Shown: piece after piece, positions 34,521 to 43,897 of the stretch
Layout: each line of letters begins with the position of its first letter
How positions within the stretch are numbered: position 1 is the first letter of the stretch
NCBI GenBank assembly: GCA_019411365.1
Contig: DXQT01000001.1
Coordinates: 30,687 to 94,686, forward strand
Source: Roseburia sp.
GTDB taxonomy: Bacteria > Bacillota_A > Clostridia > Lachnospirales > Lachnospiraceae
DNA: 64,000 bases
Reading direction: 5' to 3'
Notes under the pieces: model-generated
Database searches by the model: none
Told to the model about the DNA's origin: nothing
Seen by the model: only the letters and a program-made list of their open reading frames with translations
Program-made: the position numbers and the translations under genes

Positions 34521-34536
34521 GGCTGTCTCCCTGTTT
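34501..34536 (+). terminator. LCP gene terminator with stop codon in the loop
   Basis: 34501-34515 pairs with 34521-34535 over 15 bp (one G-T pair); the 5-base loop ATTAA holds the TAA stop of the LCP gene, and TTTT follows. The last five codons form the left arm. Confidence 0.85.
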
Positions 34537-34542
34537 TGTCAG

Positions 34543-34857
34543 TCAATTTCCCAGTTCATTTATTTTTTCCCTGATGGCGTCCATTTGTCCGGCCACATCC
34601 TGTATGGACTGCTCTATCTTTCTTTTCCGTCTTTTTACCAGCAGTCCCCATTGTAAAAACAATACTCCATCGATGATAAGATACAACACCGGCAGACTGA
34701 TCCGTTTCCCTGCTACATACCCGATAAAGACATACAGGATCATTGGATTTATGACCGCAATGGAAATCATCGTTGTCAGGTCACTTCTGCGTCCCGTAAA
34801 AACATACAGGCTTTCCCATTTTTTGTGAAACTCTTTTTCCTCCGGCTTCTCTAGCAT
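34543..34857 (-). CDS. Small membrane protein, unknown
   Basis: A 104-residue protein with a charged N-terminus, two hydrophobic helices (about 30-50 and 57-75) and a basic, coiled-coil C-terminus (RRKRKIEQSIQDVAGQMDAIREKINEL). It is last in an operon with the coiled-coil protein (12 bases upstream) and the 5'-nucleotidase. Start 34857 is preferred to the adjacent GTG because GGAG is six bases away. No family recognised. Confidence 0.65.
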   Translation of the reverse strand: MLEKPEEKEFHKKWESLYVFTGRRSDLTTMISIAVINPMILYVFIGYVAGKRISLPVLYLIIDGVLFLQWGLLVKRRKRKIEQSIQDVAGQMDAIREKINELGN

Positions 34858-34869
34858 CACATTCTCCTT

Positions 34870-35649
34870 TTACTCTTTATGATGTCTGGAGAAGAAAGAA
34901 TGTTTCTCCGGTTTCTTCTCGCCGGAAGCTTCCCCGCCCTCTTTCCAGTGGAAATATTCCGCATCCAGATTGACATTGACATTTACCTCTGCTTTTGGCG
35001 CAGCTTCCTCTGGCGTATCTTCGGGAATTTCTTCGGGCAGTTCATTTTCCGGCACGATTCCTGCCTTTTCAAAATACTCCTGGTTGATCTTAATTTCCGG
35101 TTTGATCGCAGAATAAGGCGATGGCTCTGTCTCCCCCTTTTCCTTTGCCCTTTCTTTTTCAATCTCACGGTTACGATCCTCGATCAGATTCAGATATTTG
35201 TCCGTATCAGCAAGATTCTGCAGATGTCCTTTCAGGTCTGACTGGTCTCTCCTTACAACATCTTTTTCTTTCTGAAGTTTTTCATTGGCATCTTTATAAA
35301 TTTCCTGCATGGCATCCGTCGCCCTCTGCATGATTTCCTGTACATGCCGCAGTGCCTCATTGGTATACATAACAGACGCAGCATACACATCCTCCGCTTT
35401 CCCGCTGGCATCTTTTAAGATATCTTCTCCGATTTTTGCTGCCTCACGTCTTGCACGCTCCTTGCCCTGCGTTGTCAGTTCATACTCTTCCATCATCGCG
35501 TAGATGGCCTTATTTAGCTCTGCAAGCAGCTCTAACATTCTTTTTTTATCAAGGATAATTTTACTGCCAATACTGTCATAAGCTTCACTGCCTGCAAGCA
35601 ATATATGCATTTGTCTTAAAATTTCTTCCGTTTTGTCCTGCGCGCTCAT
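34870..35649 (-). CDS. Coiled-coil protein, unknown
   Basis: A 259-residue cytosolic protein. Residues about 25-180 are strongly helical and charged (KKRMLELLAELNKAIYAMMEEYELTTQGKERARREAAKIGEDIL), like DivIVA or the stalk of ATP synthase b, but no DivIVA membrane motif is seen. The C-terminal part is Glu/Pro-rich and ends in KPEKHSFFSRHHKE. Its ATG overlaps the stop of the nucleotidase gene (ATGA, 35649-35646), so the two products are made together. A scaffold role is plausible; no function can be assigned. Confidence 0.65.
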   Translation of the reverse strand: MSAQDKTEEILRQMHILLAGSEAYDSIGSKIILDKKRMLELLAELNKAIYAMMEEYELTTQGKERARREAAKIGEDILKDASGKAEDVYAASVMYTNEALRHVQEIMQRATDAMQEIYKDANEKLQKEKDVVRRDQSDLKGHLQNLADTDKYLNLIEDRNREIEKERAKEKGETEPSPYSAIKPEIKINQEYFEKAGIVPENELPEEIPEDTPEEAAPKAEVNVNVNLDAEYFHWKEGGEASGEKKPEKHSFFSRHHKE

Positions 35650-37646
35650 GGTTCTTCTCCTGCTTTACTTCCGCTGCGTCTTTTTCCTGTCTGGTGTTTT
35701 ACTAATTTTAACACTAACCGTATCAGCAAAACAACCAGTAAAATAGCGATCAATACGACTCCTGCGATCATGACGGCATATTTATTCGGATTCTTTATTA
35801 ATTTTATGAGATTGAACGAATCATCTACCACTTTTCTTTCATGCAATCCAGCATAATATTGTGGAATATCCGCAATTCCATCTCCATTTTCATCCGGAAA
35901 CGACTCCATATAATGTGCGATCGCCGTCCATGCCTTTAATTCCCCGCCATTATCTGTCAAAATCACATCTTCAAAATTTTCAATCGGTGTTCCGTCTGCC
36001 TTTTTCGGCACAACAGACAACAGTCCATACGATGTTTTCGTCACCGCAGACAGCATCTGCCCACTGTAAAGATCTGCCACCACGCGATACAGTTTATCGT
36101 CCTCTAACTCCCTGCGATTGCCATCTGCATCCAGCAGATACACGTCGGTAACACGGTTTAAGATCATACGGTGCGGATTATAAGTAAACTGCAGGCCGTA
36201 CATATACAAACGTGCGGATGTCATCAGATCCGACACGGATGCGTCGATCTCTGCCACGGTTTTTAACTCTTTTCCTGTCAGATATGCCTCGATCAGCGGA
36301 TAACCCGGCACACCGTCTGCACCGATTCCAAGTGAAAATGAATTGAAAACATCTTCTACTGTAATATTTCCCTTTGTGTAGGTGTCACGGATCGTTCCAC
36401 TCGGCGCGATTGCCACATCCACGGGAGTGCCATTATAATCCGTACTGTTTGTGACCGCATAAGCATAGGCATCTGCGATGAGATCCCCCAGATTATGCTC
36501 GGTATGGATGTTGTAGAGATCCTCCAGGCTGTCAAATGCTACATCATTTTCCGCAAGTACCTGTTCTCTCGTAAACCCAAACTGTGCCAGATAATCGGTA
36601 TCCACCGTCGCCATAAAAGAATTGATTTCTTCCTGTGTAGCAGCATTCTCTGCAATGTCCGTCTCGATTGAAGTAAGTTTATATTCTTTCATGTTCCATC
36701 GGCCATCATCCTTTTGTTCTAAGGATAAGGAACCTAAATACTTGCCGTACTCACCTGCGGAAACGATATAAGTATCCCCATGCACAATCGGCTCATCCAG
36801 TTTCGTATGCGTATGTGCGCTGACGATCACATCCAGATCCGGCACTTTTTTCGCAAGAATCTCATCTTCTGACTTTGACTCATCCTCTGAAGTTCCACTA
36901 TGGGAAAGACAGACGATAATATCCGCATCTTCGTTTTTCTTAATTTCAGCTACGGTCTTTTTTACTGCTTCCACCGGATCCGTAAACTGCAGTTCGCAGG
37001 TCGGTGCACATGCCAGTGCATCTTTTCCGAATACGCCAAGCAGTGCCACCCGGACATCGCCCTTTTGCACCATCACATAATCTTTCACACCGTATTCCGT
37101 AAATGCATCACGGATCTGCTGCTGTCCTTCTGAGAATCCCTGCTGTTCCATGGCATCCCAGTTGATATTACAGACAAGAAGCTCCGGCACGGTATCTCCG
37201 CTTTCCGCCGCGGTTTCAAGCATCTTAGCAAGCCCCTTTGAACGATAATCAAATTCATGGTTGCCAAGTGTTGTCGCCTCACAGCCCAGTGCCCCTAACA
37301 TCCGAATCTCTGCCGCCTGTGTCTCAAAAACGGTCTGCACCAGCGTTCCCATGGAAAAATCTCCGCCATCCACCACCAGTGTATCCGGGTCTTTTTCTTT
37401 CTGTTCATCGATCAGTGTCTTAATCCTTGCAAACCCGCCGATCATTTCCTGTTTTTCATCTACTACCGTTGAAAAGCTGTTCAGATGAGAATGTGTGTCA
37501 TGCACGAACATGATATCTATTGTTTTCAAGTCCGTCTGGTCTGCCGCCTTCACACTGCCGGATAGCCCCGTCATTCCCAAAACCAGAACAAAAACAAGGA
37601 CTGCAGCCAGTTCCATTTTCCAATTTTTAATCTTTTCCCGTAACAT
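35646..37646 (-). CDS. Membrane-anchored 5'-nucleotidase/metallophosphatase
   Basis: A 666-residue surface enzyme of the UshA/YfkN type: signal peptide (about 10-34), metallophosphatase domain with VHDTHSHLNSF, VDGGDFSMG, GNHEFDYRSKG, CLSHSGTSEDE and SAHTHTKLDEP (two-metal site), a C-terminal 5'-nucleotidase domain (AYAYAVTNSTDYNG onwards), and a terminal transmembrane helix (YAVMIAGVVLIAILLVVLLI) with a basic tail. It probably releases phosphate and nucleosides from external nucleotides. No LPxTG. It heads an operon with two genes of unknown function. Confidence 0.9.
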   Translation of the reverse strand: MLREKIKNWKMELAAVLVFVLVLGMTGLSGSVKAADQTDLKTIDIMFVHDTHSHLNSFSTVVDEKQEMIGGFARIKTLIDEQKEKDPDTLVVDGGDFSMGTLVQTVFETQAAEIRMLGALGCEATTLGNHEFDYRSKGLAKMLETAAESGDTVPELLVCNINWDAMEQQGFSEGQQQIRDAFTEYGVKDYVMVQKGDVRVALLGVFGKDALACAPTCELQFTDPVEAVKKTVAEIKKNEDADIIVCLSHSGTSEDESKSEDEILAKKVPDLDVIVSAHTHTKLDEPIVHGDTYIVSAGEYGKYLGSLSLEQKDDGRWNMKEYKLTSIETDIAENAATQEEINSFMATVDTDYLAQFGFTREQVLAENDVAFDSLEDLYNIHTEHNLGDLIADAYAYAVTNSTDYNGTPVDVAIAPSGTIRDTYTKGNITVEDVFNSFSLGIGADGVPGYPLIEAYLTGKELKTVAEIDASVSDLMTSARLYMYGLQFTYNPHRMILNRVTDVYLLDADGNRRELEDDKLYRVVADLYSGQMLSAVTKTSYGLLSVVPKKADGTPIENFEDVILTDNGGELKAWTAIAHYMESFPDENGDGIADIPQYYAGLHERKVVDDSFNLIKLIKNPNKYAVMIAGVVLIAILLVVLLIRLVLKLVKHQTGKRRSGSKAGEEP

Positions 37647-37774
37647 ATAAGTCTCCCTGTTTTACAAAGCATAATTTTACTTATATTTTACTTGAACTTT
37701 TAAAATTAGTAAATGGTGGTGCAGTCCTAATTTTCACTTTATCCAAAATATTTTTTACAATAGATTGATCCTGT

Positions 37775-39175
37775 CTATGCAACCGTAAATTTCTTTGTGT
37801 CCTTCCGCAGCATCAAAGATGCTTCCTGCGTCTGTTTCATCAGTACACGCATATCTTCTGCCTGTCTGTCAACATTGGTAACACGCTCTGCAATGCTTCC
37901 GGTACTTGCCGCACCATCATTCGCAGCTTTCGTTACCTCCTGTATATTTGCAACCACTCCGCTGACTGAAGCTAAAAGCTGTTCGGATGCCGCACTGAAA
38001 TCCGTTACAAGTTCTTCAACATAGTTTGCATCTTCATTATAATTATCTGCCATTTTTTCAAAATCATTAAAACTCTCCGTGACGTCTCCTCCCACAAACT
38101 CTAACAGACGTTTTGCATCTGTGGTCAGTCTTGCAACTGCTGTCTGGACACGCTCTGTCACTTCCTGGATATTCCCGACCGTGCTCGCCGACTGCTCCGC
38201 AAGATTACGGATCTCATCTGCAACAACTGCAAATCCTTTTCCCGCCTCTCCGGCTCTTGCGGCTTCAATTGATGCATTCAAAGCCAGCAGATTTGTCTGC
38301 GAAGTGATTCCCATGATGGACTCCGCAAGAACACCGATCTGCTCCACGACTTTTGCATTTTCCAGTGCTTCCGATAAGCTCTCATTGATTTCCCCATGCA
38401 CTTTCCTGATATTTGCACGGCTTGCACTGATTTTTTGTTTCGTATCAGCCGCTCTGGTATGGATCTCGTCAACTTTTCCGTTTCCCTCCTGCGCATGCTC
38501 TGCAATTCCTTTTGCAGCTTCCTCAATCTCTCCGGACATCGTATTCACTTCCTGTGCAGCTGCTGCGGTCTCCTGATTTCCGGCTGCAAGTTCCTGCGTG
38601 ATACCGGATACACTGTCGATCTCGTCCGCAAGTTTTGCCAGTGCCGTCTCTGCTGTTCCAACCGTTTCATCCAATGTATCCGCTTCGCGCTGTACATGGC
38701 CGATCAGATGTCTCATATTGTGATGAATGTCACGGATGCTGCGTGCCAGAATACCGATCTCATCTTCACGTTTCAGGTATTTTTCCTCCACACGCTGCGT
38801 AAAATCGCCCTGTCCCATTTTTTTTGCAAACAGCGCAGATCTTTTGACGCCCGATGTAATGTCGAATGTAAGATACAGTACCCATATATCCGTGAGTATA
38901 CACATAATAACCATAAAATAGAAAAACTGATCCTGTTTTGCTTTCTTTTCCTGCTGCATTTTCTGCAATATCGGCTGCAGTTCCTGTTGTATTTCTTCCT
39001 GGGAATATTCCGGATGTTCCTCACTTACATATTCTTCCATGCTGGCGATCGCATCATTACGGATAGCACCCATATTTTTATCTCCGACAACTACTCCATA
39101 TGATCCGATTATTAAAATCTCAATAATCAGAATCGTCATTTTTACCTTTAATGATACTTTTCCACTTAGGGTCAC
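37775..39175 (-). CDS. Methyl-accepting chemotaxis protein
   Basis: A 466-residue chemoreceptor. Two transmembrane helices (about 10-30 and 85-106) enclose a short sensor region of about 55 residues, too small for a typical dCache or four-helix sensor. A HAMP-like segment follows (about 107-160), then the signalling domain with the hairpin tip [33 protein letters not shown]. It controls CheA in the flagellar chemotaxis pathway. The promoter at 39224-39250 resembles that of flagellin, supporting a shared sigma-28 regulon. Confidence 0.93.
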   Translation of the reverse strand: MTLSGKVSLKVKMTILIIEILIIGSYGVVVGDKNMGAIRNDAIASMEEYVSEEHPEYSQEEIQQELQPILQKMQQEKKAKQDQFFYFMVIMCILTDIWVLYLTFDITSGVKRSALFAKKMGQGDFTQRVEEKYLKREDEIGILARSIRDIHHNMRHLIGHVQREADTLDETVGTAETALAKLADEIDSVSGITQELAAGNQETAAAAQEVNTMSGEIEEAAKGIAEHAQEGNGKVDEIHTRAADTKQKISASRANIRKVHGEINESLSEALENAKVVEQIGVLAESIMGITSQTNLLALNASIEAARAGEAGKGFAVVADEIRNLAEQSASTVGNIQEVTERVQTAVARLTTDAKRLLEFVGGDVTESFNDFEKMADNYNEDANYVEELVTDFSAASEQLLASVSGVVANIQEVTKAANDGAASTGSIAERVTNVDRQAEDMRVLMKQTQEASLMLRKDTKKFTVA

Positions 39176-39223
39176 ATCAATATCCTCCTTTGTTCTTTCT
39201 GATTTATTCTCATAAACGGTCCT

Positions 39224-39250
39224 ATATTGGTTTCATTCTACTATCATTTA
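39224..39250 (-). promoter_or_regulatory. Sigma-28-like promoter of the chemoreceptor gene
   Basis: On the minus strand TAAA (39250-39247), 15 bases, ACCAATAT (39231-39224). This fits sigma-28 spacing and differs by one base from the flagellin -10. An overlapping sigma-A-like pair also exists: TTGCAA (39263-39258), 17 bases, TAGAAT (39240-39235), so the gene may have two promoters. Confidence 0.6.
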
Positions 39251-39324
39251 ATTTTGATTGCAATATACATCTTTGACAATTTATCAGGCTTTTGTTTCCT
39301 GTCTGGTGTATTCCAGTCATGAAT

Positions 39325-39363
39325 TTTTAAATTCATAGGACGTAATTTCCTATGAATTTAAAA
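39325..39363. repeat. 16-bp perfect inverted repeat
   Basis: 39325-39340 and 39348-39363 are inverse complements (core AAATTCATAGGA) with a 7-base loop. It lies between thrS and the chemoreceptor promoter. Neither strand has a T tail after the stem, so it is recorded as a repeat, not as a terminator. Confidence 0.6.
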
Positions 39364-39383
39364 AAATACGGCATATCCTGCCG
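39357..39383 (-). terminator. thrS terminator
   Basis: On the minus strand CGGCA (39383-39379), loop GGATA, TGCCG (39373-39369), then TA and a run of seven T. The stem is short but GC-rich. Confidence 0.6.
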
Positions 39384-39409
39384 GACACACCGCATTTTCA
39401 TATTTCTGT

Positions 39410-41185
39410 TTATTTTAATGCTGCAGGATTGATCTTCTTTGTGCGGATATCCTCTTTTAACAGTGCAAGGAAATCTTCCCTGGAAACTGTGGTGGAATTC
39501 TGCTCTCCATGCAGTCTGTAGCTTACGGTTCCGTCAGCTGCTTCGTTCTTACCAAGTACTAACAGATACGGCACTTTCTCCATCTGTGCTTCACGGATAC
39601 GGTAGCCGAGTTTCTCGTTTCTCTCATCGATCTCAACACGGATTCCGTTATCATCGAGATATTTGTATAAGTCATGTGAGTATGCGTTAAGTTCCTCATC
39701 CTCATTTTTTACCGGAAGGATCTTAGCCTGAACCGGAGCTAACCATAACGGCAGGTTTCCTTTTGTCTCCTCTAAAATATATGCCATGAAACGGTCGAGG
39801 GAACCAAGGATCGCTCTGTGTAAAACGACCGGCGTTTTCTTTGTTCCGTCACTGTCAATATAGGACAGATTGAATTTTGCCGGCAGACAGAAGTCTAACT
39901 GGCAGGTGGAAAGTGTATACTCATTACCGATCGCCGGTTTTACGTTTACATCCAGTTTTGGTCCGTAGAAAGCAGCCTCACCGATCTCCTCTGTATACTC
40001 AATACCGATATCATCAAGTACTTTGCGGAGTGCGTTCTCTGCGTTGTTCCACATCTCATCATCATCATGATATTTTACTTTATCTTCCGGATCTCTTAGG
40101 GAGAGTACACAGCGGTAATCTGTGATATTGAAATCTTTGTAAGTATCAAAGATCAGCTCAACCACTTTTGCAAACTCTGATTCGATCTGCTCCGGTGTTA
40201 CAAATAAATGTGCATCATTCTGGCAGAAATGTCTTCCTCTCTCGATACCCTTTAAAGTTCCACTTGCCTCAAAACGGAAGTCATGTGCGATCTCACCGAT
40301 ACGGATCGGAAGATCTTTATAGGAATGCATTCTGTTTGCGTAGATCATCATGTGATGCGGGCAGTTCATCGGACGGAGTACGAAAGACTCTCCCTCAACT
40401 TCCATTGCCGGGAACATGTTCTCTTTGTAGTGATCCCAGTGACCGGAAGTCTTGTACAGATTTACCGTACCGACACAAGGTGTCATAACATGCAGATAAC
40501 CAAGTTTGCGCTCTTTTGCTTTGATATAATTTTCAAGCTCCTGCCATACGGTATATCCCTTTGGAAGAAACATCGGAAGTCCACGTCCAACCAGATCATC
40601 GGACATGAACAGATGCATCTCTTTGCCGATCTTTCTGTGGTCACGGTCTTTCGCTTCCTCTAAAAGTTTTAAATGCTCCTCTAACTCTTCTGCGGTCGGG
40701 AAACATACACCGTAGATACGCTGCATGACATGGTTGTTTGCATCACCTTTCCAGTAAACACCGGAATATTTGATCAGCTTAAAGTTTTTACATAACTTGG
40801 TATTGTCGACATGCGGTCCACGGCAGAGATCTGTGAAATCGCCCTGATCGTAAACGGAAATGTTTCCATCCTCCAAGCCATCGATTAAGTCAAGCTTATA
40901 CTCATCATCTTTGAACAGCTCTAATGCTTCTGCCTTTGAGATCTCACGTCTGTAAATCTTTTTACCTTCTTTGCAGACTTTTTTCATTTCTTTCTCGATC
41001 GCTGCGATCACATCATCATTGACTGCGGTATCGCCAAGATCGATATCATAATAAAATCCTTCTTTTACAACAGGTCCTACCCAGAACTTTGCGTTCGGAT
41101 ATAAATGTTTTACTGCCTGTGCCATCACATGTGCACAGGAATGGTTGAGCGTATTCAGTCTCTCGTCTTCTTTAAAATCTACCAT
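39410..41185 (-). CDS. thrS: Threonine-tRNA ligase without TGS domain
   Basis: A 591-residue class II synthetase. The protein begins directly at the editing domain: HSCAH (His15, His19) and CRGPH supply the editing-site residues. The aminoacylation domain has the zinc Cys in RPMNCPHHMMIY, motif 2 HDFRFEASGTLKGIERGRHF and motif 3 HRAILGSLDRFMAYI. The N-terminal TGS domain of about 60 residues found in most bacterial ThrRS is absent; GGAG before ATG 41185 supports this start. It charges tRNA-Thr in the cytosol. It is controlled by the T-box leader directly upstream. Confidence 0.95.
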   Translation of the reverse strand: MVDFKEDERLNTLNHSCAHVMAQAVKHLYPNAKFWVGPVVKEGFYYDIDLGDTAVNDDVIAAIEKEMKKVCKEGKKIYRREISKAEALELFKDDEYKLDLIDGLEDGNISVYDQGDFTDLCRGPHVDNTKLCKNFKLIKYSGVYWKGDANNHVMQRIYGVCFPTAEELEEHLKLLEEAKDRDHRKIGKEMHLFMSDDLVGRGLPMFLPKGYTVWQELENYIKAKERKLGYLHVMTPCVGTVNLYKTSGHWDHYKENMFPAMEVEGESFVLRPMNCPHHMMIYANRMHSYKDLPIRIGEIAHDFRFEASGTLKGIERGRHFCQNDAHLFVTPEQIESEFAKVVELIFDTYKDFNITDYRCVLSLRDPEDKVKYHDDDEMWNNAENALRKVLDDIGIEYTEEIGEAAFYGPKLDVNVKPAIGNEYTLSTCQLDFCLPAKFNLSYIDSDGTKKTPVVLHRAILGSLDRFMAYILEETKGNLPLWLAPVQAKILPVKNEDEELNAYSHDLYKYLDDNGIRVEIDERNEKLGYRIREAQMEKVPYLLVLGKNEAADGTVSYRLHGEQNSTTVSREDFLALLKEDIRTKKINPAALK

Positions 41186-41205
41186 GATTAATCTCCTTTT
41201 CCTGA

Positions 41206-41445
41206 ACTAAAAAGTCCCTTATACAGACAACTTATCTGTATAAGGGACGAATAAACATTTTTATCCGCGGTTCCACCCCGTTTATCTCCATGTGGAAAAT
41301 CACTCATTTTGATGATAACGGAATCACCGGACCGGATTAGGGCCGCTCAGAGATGGTCTTCCTGAAGTTCCATTTTAAGATACTCACACCAAAATGTATC
41401 TCTCTCTTTAAAATTTCCGATCAGTACTCTTCTCTTCAATGCGTT
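41206..41445 (-). promoter_or_regulatory. T-box leader of thrS
   Basis: On the minus strand the leader of about 240 bases contains the T-box sequence GGGTGGAACCGCGG (within 41280-41265) and, just after it, a terminator of 14 bp (41248-41235 with 41227-41214) followed by TTTTT. An AGTA S-turn-like element lies in the first stem, and an ACC (Thr codon) in GAAGACCATCTC is a possible specifier. Uncharged tRNA-Thr should favour the antiterminator and allow thrS transcription. Confidence 0.92.
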
Positions 41446-41451
41446 TCTTTG

Positions 41452-41480
41452 ATTTTATTTCATAGAATGCATTCTGTCAA
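41452..41480 (-). promoter_or_regulatory. Sigma-A promoter of thrS
   Basis: On the minus strand TTGACA (41480-41475), 17 bases, TAAAAT (41457-41452), immediately before the T-box leader. It lies 18 bases past the stop of the nucleotidase gene, and no terminator is seen between them. Confidence 0.75.
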
Positions 41481-41497
41481 GTTTATTCTTTCGTACA

Positions 41498-42985
41498 TCA
41501 CACCTCAATATATGGATATTCGTGGAAATAATCCATGATCAGTTCCACCATCTCCACATTGATTTCTTTGACCAGCGGACACTCCGTGTAAACATCATAT
41601 CCACCGGCACCGCTGTAACGGTAATTGTTGAGACAGATCGTAAATTTATCATCATCAAGAACCGGTTTTCCGTCCTTTGACAATCCCTCGATCCGGCTGC
41701 CGATTGGATTCTCCGGGTTGATCTTAAAATCCACACCCATATAGTAGTCGTAATTATAGTGCTCGACTTTCGGAATCAGAAAACTGTCGGAAACACAGAC
41801 ATTTCCATCCTTATCATAAGCAAAATATTCCGCACTGCGCTCCATCACGGTCTTTAACTGTTTTCCGGTGATCTCGCAGACTACCAGCGTATTCGGATAC
41901 GGGTATGTCGCAATAATATCGCGCGTGCTCACTTCACTGCGGAATCCGGCGATCTCATTGGCCAGACCGACCGATGAGAGCATTGCCCCGGAAAAATGAA
42001 GCTGGATGCGGTTTAAAAAGTCAGCGATCGGTGAGCCGTACAATGCCATTTTCACTTTCTCTTCCGGCAGGATCGCGCGGCTTAAATGACCGATCGGCTG
42101 GTTCAGCCATGCCTGCACCGCATTTTCTGTGGAACGGTACTTGTCCGCAAGCACCGTTCCCTTTGCCGCGTCTGACTGACGCAGTTCGGAGCGGATACTT
42201 TTTTCATGATCTGTCATCGTAACCTCCAGATACTGATACTCCTTCGCATTATCACAAGGCTGTACCGTATAAGTACAGGATATATCCCTTCCCGGCACGG
42301 ACATATGCTGATGTCCGGTCAGTAAAATATCAAAATCCAGTTCCTTACAGATACGGTATCCGACATTTTCAGTCGTCTGGGACAATGTCTCTCCGCTCTC
42401 TAAGTCGCACTCAAAACCGCCGTGATAGATGCAGATCGTAAGGTCTGTCTGTTCTTTCATCTGCGCAAGTGCATTTTTTGCTGCCTCAAAAGGATCCGTG
42501 ATGTGAATTCCTTTTAAATTTTCTTCTTTTTCCCAGATATTAACATAATCGGTCACAATACCCACGATGCCGACACGCAGTCCGTTTTTCATCGTATGAA
42601 GTTTCCATGGAAACAGGGTGTTTCCTTCCTCATCCATGATATTCTGGCACACACATACACCGTTATTTCTATTGCGATATGCCGCCTGATAATCTAGTCC
42701 GTAATTAAAGTCATGATTGCCAAGTGTATAATAATCGTATCCGCAGTCGTTCATAATATCTGCGATCACTTCCGGAGAGTTTGCAACCTGACGGCAGTAA
42801 TAAGCAAAGGCGGAGCCTTGTAAAATATCTCCGCCATCTATGATGAGTGTCTCATCATCCTTGTTAAAATCTGCCGCACAGCCAAAAAGTCCTACCGGTT
42901 TTACATCCATATCCCCATAAGTCGTCGGATAAAAATATCCGTGCACATCTGAGGTAAAATAAACTTTTAACTTTTTCTGCTGCAT
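41498..42985 (-). CDS. Cytosolic 5'-nucleotidase/cyclic phosphodiesterase family enzyme
   Basis: A 495-residue metallophosphatase plus 5'-nucleotidase C-terminal domain, with FTSDVHGYFYP, IIDGGDILQGSAFAYY, GNHDFNYGLDYQ, IYHGGFECDLESGE and LTGHQHMSVPG giving a complete two-metal site. Unlike the homologue at 35646-37646 it has no signal peptide or transmembrane helix, so it acts inside the cell. It lies 88 bases downstream of the phnE genes in the same direction and is probably part of the transporter operon, suggesting that the imported compound is a phosphate ester or nucleotide. Confidence 0.87.
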   Translation of the reverse strand: MQQKKLKVYFTSDVHGYFYPTTYGDMDVKPVGLFGCAADFNKDDETLIIDGGDILQGSAFAYYCRQVANSPEVIADIMNDCGYDYYTLGNHDFNYGLDYQAAYRNRNNGVCVCQNIMDEEGNTLFPWKLHTMKNGLRVGIVGIVTDYVNIWEKEENLKGIHITDPFEAAKNALAQMKEQTDLTICIYHGGFECDLESGETLSQTTENVGYRICKELDFDILLTGHQHMSVPGRDISCTYTVQPCDNAKEYQYLEVTMTDHEKSIRSELRQSDAAKGTVLADKYRSTENAVQAWLNQPIGHLSRAILPEEKVKMALYGSPIADFLNRIQLHFSGAMLSSVGLANEIAGFRSEVSTRDIIATYPYPNTLVVCEITGKQLKTVMERSAEYFAYDKDGNVCVSDSFLIPKVEHYNYDYYMGVDFKINPENPIGSRIEGLSKDGKPVLDDDKFTICLNNYRYSGAGGYDVYTECPLVKEINVEMVELIMDYFHEYPYIEV

Positions 42986-43008
42986 GTTTTATCCCTTTCA
43001 ATAACCTG

Positions 43009-43035
43009 CAAATTTGAGTATGCGACTCAAATTTG
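43009..43035. repeat. Intercistronic 11-bp hairpin
   Basis: CAAATTTGAGT (43009-43019) and ACTCAAATTTG (43025-43035) with a 5-base loop, between phnE and the nucleotidase gene. There is no T run; it may stabilise the upstream mRNA. Confidence 0.5.
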
Positions 43036-43073
43036 TGTGCGTAAAATCTTTCATATATGGATTTTTCGCACTA

Positions 43074-43883
43074 CTAACCCCTTGCTAATTTTGTACGGAT
43101 CTTTGATGAGATAACTTCAATAATTAAGATCAGTACGATCAGTCCGGCAAGAATTGCTCCTACCTGATTCCATTTGTATGCACTCATCGCAAAGATAAGC
43201 GGTGCACCGATACCACCGGCACCAACCAGACCAAGTACTGTTGCATCTCTCAAGTTCATGTCAAAACGATAGATCAAAGTAGACATAAAATCCGGGAACA
43301 ACTGGGATAAGATACCGTAACGGATCTTCTGGAACATCGTACATCCTGCTGCATCTAAGGATTCCAGAATCTTAGTATCCAGATCCTCAATGCTCTCGAT
43401 AAACATTTTACTGATCATACCGATCGAACAGAGTGACATGGTAAGCAGTCCGGCAAATGGTCCAGGTCCTGTCACACGGATAAACATAAGTCCGTATACA
43501 AATGCCGGAATCGTACGGATCGCCATAATAAATACACGGAAGATCAGTGCAACCGGCTTCGGCATCAGATTTGCTGCCGCAAGGAAAGAAAGCGGAATGG
43601 ATAATACTGCACCGACGATCGTTCCTAAGAATGCGATACACATGGTTTCCAGTAACAGATAAGCCACTCCGGATGTAGAAAGGTCAAACAATAATCCGGT
43701 GTCTGGATGGAAAATACCACTGATGATCTTTCCTGCAACGGAAAGGCCGCTTCCGTTTGATCCGGTAGACTGGACCGTAGAGAGTGACCATGCAAGTAAC
43801 GCTGCAACAATCAAAGCTACAATGATCTTTGCATACCAGGTTTTCGGTTCCTGCTCATACATTTTTTTGATTGATTCATTCAT
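43074..43883 (-). CDS. phnE: PhnE-type ABC transporter permease (second)
   Basis: A 269-residue permease with about six transmembrane helices and the binding-protein-dependent transport signature (LDAAGCTMFQKIRYGILSQLFPDFMS). The segment GAVLSIPLSFLAAANLMP and VLGLVGAGGIGAPLIF are typical of PhnE. It pairs with the other permease in the membrane to move a phosphonate- or phosphite-like substrate powered by PhnC. The gap to the preceding gene is 14 bases. Confidence 0.9.
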   Translation of the reverse strand: MNESIKKMYEQEPKTWYAKIIVALIVAALLAWSLSTVQSTGSNGSGLSVAGKIISGIFHPDTGLLFDLSTSGVAYLLLETMCIAFLGTIVGAVLSIPLSFLAAANLMPKPVALIFRVFIMAIRTIPAFVYGLMFIRVTGPGPFAGLLTMSLCSIGMISKMFIESIEDLDTKILESLDAAGCTMFQKIRYGILSQLFPDFMSTLIYRFDMNLRDATVLGLVGAGGIGAPLIFAMSAYKWNQVGAILAGLIVLILIIEVISSKIRTKLARG

Positions 43884-43897
43884 TTTGCCGGTTCCTC

